64,000 bases of DNA, taken from the NCBI RefSeq assembly GCF_029962835.1, contig NC_080577.1:30920501-30984500 (forward strand), read 5' to 3'. A model generated the notes under the pieces. The model did no database searches. It was given only the letters and a program-made list of their open reading frames with translations, and had not been told where the DNA came from. Positions 12,201 through 24,200 of the stretch are shown one piece after another. This DNA comes from Magnolia sinica (Eukaryota > Streptophyta > Magnoliopsida > Magnoliales > Magnoliaceae). A program made the translations under genes and the position numbers. Every line of letters starts with the position of its first letter. Position 1 is the first letter of the stretch.

Positions 12201-15200
12201 CTCGGCTCAGTCCTCGAGCTTGACTGGCCAGCTCAGCTTAGCTCGGTCAATAGCTCGGGCTAGCTTGAGCCGAGATCGATCTTGATCTTTCGAGCCGAGT
12301 TCAAGTTTGAGCCTACAAGCTGAGTTGGAGTTTAGGTTTTAGAAATTTTAATATATATAATATATAATTTATTTAAATATATAAATATTTATATTAAGTG
12401 AACCTGATCCGAGTTGAATCGATTTGAACCGAGTCAAGTTCGAGTCAAGTTCCGAACCGAGTTGAGTCGAACTCGGTCTAGCTCGAACTTGGCTCGAAAT
12501 TTTTTCGAGCTAAAAAAAACCAGCTCAAGTTGGCTTGAACCTAGTTTCGAGTTGAGTCAAGTCAAGTCAAGCTTTTCCGAGTCGGGTCGATGGAGTTAAC
12601 TGAGCTAACTCGGTTCGTGTACAACTCTAGTAGTGAATAACTGAAACATGTACTGGAAAGAATCAGCAGAATCAGGTAGAGGAGTCTCATCAAGCCAAAT
12701 ATCTTTCCAAAAGCACAATTATCACCTTTGCCAATGAGATAACAGACTACTTGAACAAACATGTTGCCCATCCAACGAGAAAGATCCCTATTTGCTTTAT
12801 GAACACCTTTAAAGCCTAATAACCTCCCTCCAAACTTTAACCGCGACCTTCTCGATGGTAAACTAGGAACCAACCCCCATCGAACTTCCTGTACTTAAAA
12901 TAAACTCCCTCCATGAAGACAAAATCTTCCTTGTACCTCCACCATCATTTACCTAAAAGGTTCCAATTATTTCCCAACCCTATGACCCTTTCTCTCATTT
13001 GCTTTTGCACATTCTTCCTGTTCATAATGTGAATTTGTGACAATTTCTCTCTTCCCAAGGGAGATTCCAAGCAAATGACCCACTTTCCTAGTCACCACCG
13101 GCAGACCCACTTTCCTAGTCACCACCGGCAGCACATATATATAGATATATATATATATTTGAAGAGTACCACCAACAAGATGCTGAAGAGAGGCATAAAG
13201 CAAACTGGAATATTCCGGAGACCAGAAACTTAACAAGAGTAAACCTTCTTCCCATTGAAAGATTCTTCCCTAAAAGAACAACAAAGCTTGTGCTTTTTTG
13301 GGTCAGAGTACTTGTATTATGGTTCTAAATGTCGGTATTTGTCGGTTTATTGACCAGACAAAAAAATGATACGATACGGCATTACGTATTGGTATTAGCC
13401 TATTGGGGCCGTATTGGTTCGCATTGGTCAGATTTTTTTTTTTTTTTTTTAAATTTTTTATTTAAAGCAAAAAAAAAAAGAGGGAAAAATAGGAAAAATG
13501 AGATATCCAAGAATCTATCAATTTTTTTTTTTTTTTTTTTTAAAATTTTAAAATACTATGTATTCAATGGTGTATCGAACTATTCTTTGATGAGAATGTT
13601 GTCTGTCGATTTGACTTGTTGAAGGTCAACTAAATGGACCCTAATTAAACAAAAATCAAGCATGATTTGGTGAACAATGGTCCATTACATTAAAATACAA
13701 TAAAAAGAAAATGAAAATATAAAAAAGAAAGTGAATGTTTACCCAAGGTATTTTGTATTGGTAACGGTGGCTGTGACGGTCACCATCGTTATTGATACAG
13801 GGGCGTAACGACCGTTACAACCCCCACAATGGTTGGAAAAATTTTTTGCTCAAAAAATTCTAAAAAAAATACCTAAAAAACCCATAATAATGTAAATATT
13901 CCAAATATGTATTCAAATTTTTTTTTTTTTTTTGTTTGTTTTTGTTTTTGTTTTGACACATGTTATGGTAGCGTAACGATCCACTCTTTCGTGAGAGTAT
14001 CGTATTGGGTTGTCTGGTGAATTTATGAACATGATAATATATTTGTAATGTTTACACATCACAATCAAGCATTAAAATTAGAATTCGGAAAAAAAAAAGC
14101 ATATATACTACTTTTTTGATATTTTGAAAAAATGGCCCTTGGAGCTTCTATTCGCCCAAATTGCTTCAATCTACTATTTTAATCCTACAAACTATAGTAT
14201 AAATGGTTGAAATCTGCTATAGAATGATCTGAAAAGTTTTTGGAATGAGAAAAGTGGAAAAATGAGGAAAAATGGATTTATATAGAAAAAAGTGCCATTT
14301 TTTACCGTTACGGCCCATGTAACGGCTGTTACGGTCCCAAAAAACAACTGCCCCATTTTACATTAAAATACAACAAAAAGAAAATGAAAATATAAAAAAG
14401 AAAGTGATCCCAAAATAGGGCCATATCATAACGGATACAGGGATGCCTTGGGTTTATCCTTCTTTCCAATTTTTCCCATAATGGTCCACTTTGCTTCAAT
14501 TTTTAGAATCCCATTCAATTCATTCGTTTTGATCCCAAAATAGGTCTAGATCTAGCCTAAAATGAGTTCTTAAGCTTCTTCCATGGTATAAATGAAAAAA
14601 GAAGAGGAGATGAATGCAATTTTGAATTTTTTGTTTCAAAATTGGGCTTTTATGGGCGTATCAGCGCCGATATGCCCCATATCGGCCAATATGGGCTGAT
14701 ACAGACCAATACGGGTTAGTTTTTTCGTATCGGGCTGATACGACCCTGTATCATGTATCGTCCCATGCCGATACGGATATGATATGGCAGTATCGGCTGA
14801 TACAATACCAATATTCATATCCATGATCTATATTGAAATTGAACTAACATAGTGTGAGAGGAAGTCCTTACAATTTTACAATTTATTTTCTTCAACAATA
14901 AGAGAATGGAGGCACACTTGAGGGATGGGAGTGAGATATCTTTGGCCTGACAAAAGAGATCCATGTAACAAAATTAAAAAAAAAGGATGATACTTGAAGT
15001 ATCCACCATTCAGCACTTTCTGATGACATCACTTGGACAGTTTGTCCATACGTGTTTTTGAAGTGTCATGTCGTGTCCTAGAGTGTTCAAGTCTCCTCAA
15101 GTGTCAGCTAGTGAAATCCCAAAAAGTAGAAGTGTCCATGTAACATTGACCACATATTCTATGAATTGCCTCATGGATGTTGTGATTTGATCCCCAGTTG

Positions 15201-18200
15201 CCCACCCAACTTCTACTAAGGGAATCAAATAATATTGAAGTCCCTTGCCACACACCATGGGATCTTCCACTACCATAAGTGGTCAGTAGTCTGGTCCAGA
15301 AATCTGCCTTAACCATGGGCCATTAGGGCCATAGACGACCAAAAACAATCGGTGAAAATTATCCCTTACTGAAGAACAAGAGAAATAAACCAACACGGCT
15401 TTCCATTTGTGTTTGGCAAATACTGCCTTGTTGTTCTGCATGATGATAATGCCACCCCAGTGCAACTTGTGTGGTGAAGATGAAGAAGCCTTTTATTAGT
15501 GATACCCCATAATTCTTGAGATTGTTCTCTCATCAACCCTTTCGAATTTTGATTCTTACAATGTATCCCTAATTCTGAGATAGTCTGTCATCAACCCGTT
15601 TGAATTCTGATTATTACAACATCCCCATAATTATGTGCTTATTCTACCACTGGACCCTTCCAATTTTTATTCTACTAGATAACAATGTCAATGTTCCTTC
15701 GTCTAAGCAGATCCTTCACAGCCTGTCTCAGATTGGGATTATCAAGACCCTGCCACTTGACACTAGCACACCTTTTCCTTAAATGATAAGAAATTATTGC
15801 ACACTAGGTCACTTTGTACTATTTTATTACTAAAGGTAGAAAGAAAGGGTGTATCTATCAAAAAGGGCGGGTGTAAATAGTGTCTCCCTAGTTTTTAACA
15901 TGTTAAGACTTGCAAGGCTACGTCGTCATCTTAGCGTTTCTGCTAGCAATTCTCTCTCGTATGTATGGTAGGTTGACAAATTTTCATGATTGATAGCCCA
16001 CATGACACTGCTGTTCTTTTACCCAAGCACTGGAACTTGCCATGGCAGAGGTTCACATTGACAACACTCTCATGCCAACACTGTCCCACCCAGTACTAAC
16101 CCTGGCTCAGCTAACACAGGACATCAACACCATGTGTTCAGTCTTCTATAAAAACTAGAAACTAAATATGGATCCATTATACTCATCTTGTCAATTAAAT
16201 GGAAAACTGACGACACAATTGCCGTTGCTATTGCTTATGCTACTCTATTGATTGACATCAAATGGAAGTTTTATTGCCTAACCATATTTCATGTGTTATA
16301 ATTATGTTATTTATATTACTTTGTTGTGGTTCCTGTTACAGTTTGAATGAAACCGTTTTTGGAGAAACAGCTGCTGCTCTATCGTTTAAGGAAATACGTC
16401 GTCGGGACCCGTAAGATACTTAGTATCTCTGGAATCAGTTTCAGTACTTCCATGGTTCACTATAGAAACCTTATGAATTCTTTTTATTTATTTATTTATT
16501 ATCTCTCTTTCTTTTTTTCTTCTGGCGTATAACATTATGCATGAAAAGGTCCTTCTCTTTACCGGAGTTCGTAGCTGAAGTTCAGGAAACAATTCGGCCC
16601 ACCCTTAATGCTTACCTCAAGGCAAGTTGTTAGATTCCATTTAAGAATAGATAATATCTTTCTTCCTATTATCTGCATTGGAATGTCATTTGGTGGGCTA
16701 TGAAATCTAAATACCTATGACAAATGTACAATGTCAACCAGGGTGATGTAGAAAAATTAAAAAAGAATTGTAGTCCTGAAGTGATTGAGCGGTGCAGAGC
16801 AGAGCATAGAGCTTATGAAAGCCAGGGTATCTTCTTTGATAATAAGGTATGTAGCACCCCTTTACTGATTTAGTTCTTATGTTTGGCCATCCATATAAAA
16901 AGAGTTCTCTTCTTCAATAAGAAAGCCTCTAGGGTGCATATAATCTCATACAACAAAGCATATAAATTAGCAACCATGACGGTTTCGATTTATACATATT
17001 TCTTTTTTCCTTGTTTATGTATAGTTTTAGTTTTTTCATTTCTTTGCCTTTTTTCATTTCTTTCTTCTATTTTCTTTTCCTTTAATAAATTTGCATCATC
17101 TTTCAAAAAACAAAGAGGCTTTCTTTGGAGCCTTGTTTGTACTTGATTTGGACTTTCATTCAGAACTACTAGTTCTCCTTGTTTCACTACCTTTTTTTTT
17201 GGATCTTTTTTAGTATACCCCTCAAAAAAAAAAAGAAAAGGAACTTAAGAGTACCAATGAGAAGAACTCTCGAAATGAGCAAAGCTCTATAGATAGGTAG
17301 ATAGGTGGGTAGGTAGAGATGGTCAAAGGGTTGGTGGCTTGGATGTGCCCACCGTGATGTGTATTGAAATCCTCCCCGACTATCAGGCACGTCACCCTAT
17401 GTTATGTGTATGTGAAATCCACTTTGACCATCAGGTGGTCAAAGGATCAGCAGCTTAGGTGGACCCACTGTCATGTGTATGTGAAATCCGCTCTGACCAT
17501 CCAGTGCATCACCCCATGTGTATTGTGAAATTCACTCTGACCATCAGGTGCGCCGCCCCATGTTAGGCCTATGGCCTAAAAATCAGGCTTATCTGTAGTT
17601 CAGGTGGACCACACTATCGGGAACAGTAAACAGTGAGTGCCCACCATGTGGCCTGCCTGAATCACTAATGGGCCTGATTTTTTATCCCTTGGCCTAATGT
17701 GGGGTGACGCACTGGATAGTCAGAGTAGGCCCTGTAAAAAAAATCGAAGGTGGTCATCCTGCCTCCCAACCGTTTCCCTTGGTGTGTTCCACCCAAATCA
17801 TGGATCGACCAGGTTTTTGGGCCCTGGGACTGACATGGCAATGCACGTCATCATGGGGCATCACAGTGGGCCATCATGGGGCATCACAGTGGGCCATGTG
17901 ACGCAGGACAACCCTAATTATGATACATGCTCATGGAGATAATTAAACAGCGGAAATAAAAGGAATAAATGATCTAAAATTCTAACAATAATCATCATAA
18001 CTGAGAAAATCATAAAGGAAACATGTAATGGAGCGGGCCATCACTACAACCATGGAGTATGGAATTCAATTACTACTTAGGTTGGATCCGGCGAGGGATG
18101 AGACCTCCCGATCTTGCATGGTCACACCCAATCGATCAATGAAGATCACTAGTCCGAAGAACCAAAAAGTTTCTCGGATTAGGGATTTGAGAATTTGGGG

Positions 18201-21200
18201 ATTTAGGGTTTAGATCGGTTCTCAAGATTTTGATCGAAGAGGAATTAGCCAAAACAAAAAAATAGAAGAAAGAAAGTTATTACCTTGAGGAAGTTGGAGG
18301 GGCACAAGAAGAAATTAGAAGAAGAAGATCAAGGGGAGAGAAGAAGCACCATTAGAGAGAAGAGAAGAAGGAGGCAACCAAAGGGTTTGCTTTTCATTCA
18401 TCAATAGTTGAAATTCGTGTTTAGGGCTTTACCCCACTTAAATAAACACATAAAGACATAAAATTACTAAAATACCCCTAGGATAAGCAAATAAAGATAT
18501 AAGATTACTAAAAGACCGCTAACTAAGTCAAAAAACGTGCAAATAACATAAGTATGGGAAAGTTTGGGCGCTCGGTCCTCTTTCTCCAATCTTTCTTCAC
18601 ATGTGTCTTCCCTAAGTGGGGTCTTCTATATGTCCAATCACATGTGAAAGGTCTTCAACTCCTCAATATTCGCCTATCCACAAGGACGGCACTTGTGGTT
18701 GGCGCTTTCTTCGTTGGTACACCTTGAATGCACCTGTGTCCGCATCAAAAACCCTCGGGTGACAAAAACTCGACCCCGAAGAGTTGAAACTTTTGTAACG
18801 ATCAAGTAGATCTGGATCAATACCCTGCAATGCGTCGCCCGACAGCCACGTAGATTTCGACGATGGTTTGTTCTTCCACTTGACAAGATACCTTTGGAAA
18901 CCCCCATCTCTCGTGGATACTATCTCGTCATCCAAGATTTCCTCAATTGCTTCTTTATGGGTAATGGGTGGAGGAGGGGGTGGAAGGGGTTGGGTAGCAA
19001 ACTCAGAAAAAGGCCATGAAAGGGATGATGTATCAACAATGGGAGTATGGGCACGGACTAGATCTTCCACATTAAAAGTTGGATTAATGCTCATTTCAGA
19101 TGGAAGGTCAACCCGATACGCGTTGGACCCAACCTTTTGTAATATCTTGAATGGTCCAGCACTACGCGCTTGTAATTTCTTTGCAGATCCTTGAGAGAAT
19201 CGCCCTGGCCTTATTCGCACCATTACATAGTCTCCTTCTTGAAATTCTTGCACTCTACGATGAGAATCAGCTAAAACTTTATAATCATCATTGCTCTTAT
19301 TTAACCGCTGTCTAATATGTGTATGCAAATCATGAATATGGCGTACGAATGCATCGGCTGACTCAGAAGACCTTTGGGTAACAGACATAGGTAAGAGATC
19401 TATGGGCATTCTAGGTTTATAACCACTTACAATTTCAAAAGGACTCAACCCTGTAGATCTATTAACTGACCCATTATAAGCAAGTTCAGCAGTTGGTAAA
19501 ATTAGGTCCCAAGTCTTAACATGTTCACCCACTAGACAACGTAGAAGATTTCCAAGGTTACGATTTACCATTTCAGTTTGACCATCTGTTTGTAGGTGGT
19601 AAGCAGTAGAAAATTACAAACGAGTTCCCATAATGTGCCACAGTGTCTTCTAAAAATAGCTAGTAAATCGAACATCACGATCAGACACTATGGTTTTAGG
19701 TAACCCATGGAGACGCACCACACCATCAAAAAAGATACGAGCAACATGAGACGCATCTGACGTCTTCGAACATGGGAGGAAATGCGCCATTTTAGAAAAA
19801 CGGTCCACAACGACAAAAACGGAATCGTGCTTTTTTATAGTCTTGGGAAGCCCGAGCACGAAGTCCATACTAATGTCCTGCCACGGAGCATGTGGCACTG
19901 GCAATGACGTGTACAACCCAGTATTTTGCTTTCTTTGCTTTGCCAGCTGACATGTTCGACACTGCCCTAAAACTTTGGCTACGTCTCGCTTGAGGCTTGG
20001 CCAATAGAAACGATCTTCCACGAGGGCAATGGTCTTATCATGACCAAAATGGCCAGCTATCCCTCCTGAATGAAGCTCCCAGATGAGGAATTCACGAAGG
20101 GACATATGGGGAATACAAAGTCTGTCTCCCTTGAAAAGAAAGCCATCTTTAAGAACATATCCACCCATAATATGCTGGTCACTAGAGAGCGACGTGTAAG
20201 TACCCCCAAAATCAGGACATATGGGGTATTCATCTTTCAGTTGCTCAAATCCGACTACCTCTACACTCAAAGAGTTGAGCAACGCCACTCTCCTACTAAG
20301 GGCATCCGCTGGTTTGTTTTCAACCCCGGCCTTGTGTTTCAAAACAAACGAATATTCCTGAAGAAACGCTACCCACTTGGCATGCCTTGGGTTAAGTTTC
20401 TTCTGAGAATGCAAATATCTCAAAGCCTCATGGTCAGAAAACAAAACGAATTCTTGCGGTAGGAGGTAGTGTCGCCAATGTCTCAGGGATTGCACTACCG
20501 CATAAAATTCTTTGTCGTAAGTGGAGTATTTTTGTTTTGCCTCATTCAGTTTCTCACTGAAATAGGCCACTGGGTGTCCTTCTTGACTCAACACTCCACC
20601 TATACCGACACCAGACGCATTGCACGTTACTACAAAGACTGTAGAAAAGTCAGGTAGACGCATGACAGGAGCTTCCACCATCTTGCCCTTAATTTCTTTA
20701 AAAGCCTTGACGGCGGCTTTAGACCACACGAACTCTCCCTTTTTCATGTACTCAGTAATGGGAGCCATGATCGTGCTAAAACCCCTAATGAACCGACGAT
20801 AAAAAGTTGCTAGGCCGTGAAAACTTCGCACCTCATGAATGTTCCTTGGTTCTGGCCACTCAACTATGGCCCTGACTTTTTCAGGGTCTGCTTGCATCCC
20901 TTCAGATGACACTATAAATCCTAAGAACACAACTTGGTTAGACATGAATGCACATTTCTTAAGATTAGCGTACAACTTTTCCTTCCTAAGGACACTACAG
21001 ACCTTCTTTAAATGTTCAAGGTGTGATTCCTTAGTGGTACTATAAATAAGAATATCGTCAAAGTACACCACTAGGAATTTTTCCATGAACGGCCTCAAAG
21101 CTTGGGTCATCACCCGCATGAAAGTACTGGGTGCGTTAGTCAAGCCGAAGGGCATGACCAACCACTCATACAACCCATCTTTCGTCTTAAACGCCGTCTT

Positions 21201-24200
21201 CCACTCATCTCCTGGGCGTATACGAATTTGGTGATATCCACTCTTGAGGTCTATCTTAGAGAATATAGTGGACCTGGCCATCATGTCAAGCATATCATCA
21301 AGTCTAGGTATAGGGAACCTATACTTGACAGTAATTTCGTTTATGGCACGGCTATCCACACACATGCGCCACGTGCCGTCTTTCTTTGGCGTCAACAATG
21401 CAGGCACGACACACGGGCTCATACTCTCTTGGATAAAACCCTTTTGCAGAAGCTCATCAACTTGCTTCTTCAACTCTGCATGCGCTGCAGGGTTCATCCT
21501 GTGGTGAGGAAGGTTCGGTAGAGTAGACCCTGGGACAAGATCAATGGCATGCTGTATGTCCCTCATAGGTGGCAACTCATTCGGTAAGTCTTCAGGAAAT
21601 ACATCACTGTATTCCTTCATGACCGAGGTCACCTCACAGTGCAACTCTGATTGAACCTAATGTTTAATTTCTCTAGCCACAAGGGCATACACCATAGAAT
21701 CCTCCTTAGCCTCTTTTTCAAACTCTCTTGCGCTGATTATATGTAAAGACTTAGGTTTGGATTTTCCCATTTCTCTAGGCTCACTTGCCTTCTCATCCTT
21801 CTTCTTTCCTAGTGTATTCTCAGGTGGCATGGGATTAAGTTTGATCTTTTTACCATTATACATAAAAGTACACGCATTCGAACGGCCAAAGATCGTGACA
21901 TCATTATCGAATAGCCACGGTCTACCTAGGATAACATGCCCCACATCCATAGGTAAAACATCACACCACAGGGACTCTTTGTATGACCCAAACTCGATGG
22001 GGACTAGACATTGCTGGGTGACAGGTAGGGATGTCTTGTCAACCCAAGAAACTTTATACGGGTCTGGATGAGGTGTGGATTTCAGTTTTAAGCGATCTAA
22101 GGTACTAGTGGAAATCACATTCTGACAACTTCCACTGTCCACTATCACCTTACAATTCTTTTCACCACACTTGGCAATAGTGTAGAAGATAGTGCTTCGA
22201 CGCCAGTCAGCACTACTTCTAGATTGAGCTAACACACGCCTGACTACTGCAAGCGTTGCTTCTCCATCCACTTCTTCATCAGTAAGTCCTCCTTCAGGGT
22301 GATACTCTTCAACTTCATAATCACCCTGGTCATCTCCACCCTCGTGGGATTCGCCTATAACTAAGGCTCTCCCACGGCTCTTCGTAGGACACTGATTAGA
22401 CATGTGGCCAAGGTTGCCACACTCATAGCACCTCACTTGGCTCATGTTACTAGGACCGGCATCAAGAACCCCTTTGCCCTTGTCTTCCCTAGGCCTAGGC
22501 GGAATGGTCGCCTGTGCCCTAGGTTGATTACCAATATTAGGTCTAGTTCCTTGGGAACTAGATCTAGTATTGGAGTCTCGGGACTCAAAACGACGAACGA
22601 CAGGAGCCTTTAGATACTGCTCTAACTCCTGCACGACTTGATATGCTTCATCTAAGTCCGTTAAGGGCCGAGTGATAAGCTCGCGCTGAAGATCCGCACA
22701 AAGGCCCGTCTTAAAACGCGAGAGCGTTACTAGAGGGTCTTCTCGGATATCACATCGCATCACATACTCTTCAAATTTAGCGATGTAGTCAGCGGCATGC
22801 ATTGACCCTTGGCGTAAGGATTGCCATTGGTCAAGGAGCTTCTGACGGTATGAGAGAGGAAGGTACTTCTCCTTCAACTTCTCTTTCATCTCATACCAAT
22901 GTGTGATAGGGGTTCTACCAACTCTCTCTACCCTACGCTCGGTGTTGGTCCAGAAGAGCTTGGCTTGACCCACAAGCTTCATCTTAGCAAACCGCATTTG
23001 ACGGTTTTCTGACATGCCATACCACTCAAAGTAGTGGTCCATGTCAGCAACCCAGTCAAGGAATGCCTTGGGATCCAAGCGTCCATCAAAACTCGGGGCC
23101 TCAACTCTCACACTCTTCATCGCACGCTCATCTGGATCATAACGGTCTTGATGACCACATGTGGTTCGTGCCTCTCGCACCACACCACGACTGTTACCAC
23201 GATCTCTATCCTCACTACCACCACGTGTGGCAGCACGTTCTTCAATGATTCCTTCCACTTGGGAGTGCGCATCTTCCCCTACAGCGGGGTTTTCCTTTTG
23301 GGACGCCTCTAGTTGCTCCACCTTAGTCATGGTAGTGGTAATTTGGTTCTCAAGGCGGGCAAACTCACGCCTTTGACCCGCTTCTAGGGCGGTTATCTTT
23401 TGTATCAATTGAGCAAGTTGCTCAGATAACTGCTCGTTATTCATGGTAGGTTGAAGTCCGAAACCTCTACCTCTTCTCGTGGGCATACAATGAAGACTTG
23501 AACCAAACTCTACCTAACTAGACTACTAGGTGTTATGACTTTCAAGATGAATGCGATGAATGCAAAACTACTATGAACTGACACAATTAAGTTGAAACAG
23601 GAAACAACTCAAATCTGAAAATTTTCCAGATTAGAAACTTTCTAAAATTGGAAAGTTTTGAAAATTGAAAACTTTCTAAACTTGAAACTTTCCCAAGTTA
23701 AACCTAAAAATCAAAACCCTAATTTGATAACTCGATCTAGACAAAAACCATGCAAGCCTAGGCTTTGATACCAAATTTGACGCAGGACAGCCCTAATTAT
23801 GATGCATGCTCATGGAGATAATTAAACAGCGGAAATAAAAGGAATAAATGATCTAAAAGTCTAACAATAATCATCATAATTGAGAAAATCATAAAGGAAA
23901 CATGCAATGGAGCGGGCCATCACTACAACCATGGAGTATGGAATTCAATTACTACTTGGGTTGGATCCGGCGAGGGATGAGACCTCCCGATCTTGCATGG
24001 TCACACCCAATCGATCAATGAAGATCACTAGTCCGAAGAACCAAGAAGTTTCTCGGATTAGGGATTTGAGAATTTGGGGATTTAGGGTTTAGATCGGTTC
24101 TCAAGATTTTGATCGAAGAGGAATTAGCCAAAACAAAAAAATAGAAGAAAGAAAGTTATTACCTTGAGGAAGTTGGAGGGGCACAAGAAGAAATTAGAAG

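Larger units (their letters stand above)
9650..15480 (-). pseudogene. Old L1-type LINE remnant in TIM44 intron 7
   Basis: Minus-strand fragments appear in the order of a plant L1 ORF2. Endonuclease pieces lie at 15480-15005 ([27 protein letters not shown] in another frame). The end of the RT region is at about 13260-12970 ([11 protein letters not shown]). An [13 protein letters not shown]-type segment is at 12770-12690. RNase H-like pieces occur at 11897-11709, 11594-11500 ([15 protein letters not shown]) and 11110-10690 ([16 protein letters not shown]). All are broken by shifts and stops. The RNase H end appears twice (9650-10500 and 11040-11660). The core RT is missing where MITEs occupy 13315-14830. 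Confidence 0.6.
9011..16341 (+). other. TIM44 intron 7 (7.3 kb), repeat-filled
   Basis: Starts GTATCT and ends GTTACAG. It contains a decayed LINE on the opposite strand (9650-15480), several MITEs and poly(T) tracts. 9011-9640 and 15640-16330 hold nothing I recognise, apart from a degenerate tandem at about 15510-15630. Confidence 0.85.

Noticed and set aside
18868-23376. Plus-strand open frames across 18868-23376
   Set aside because: They are shadows of the minus-strand chromovirus gag-pol, which has clear RT, RNase H and integrase motifs.
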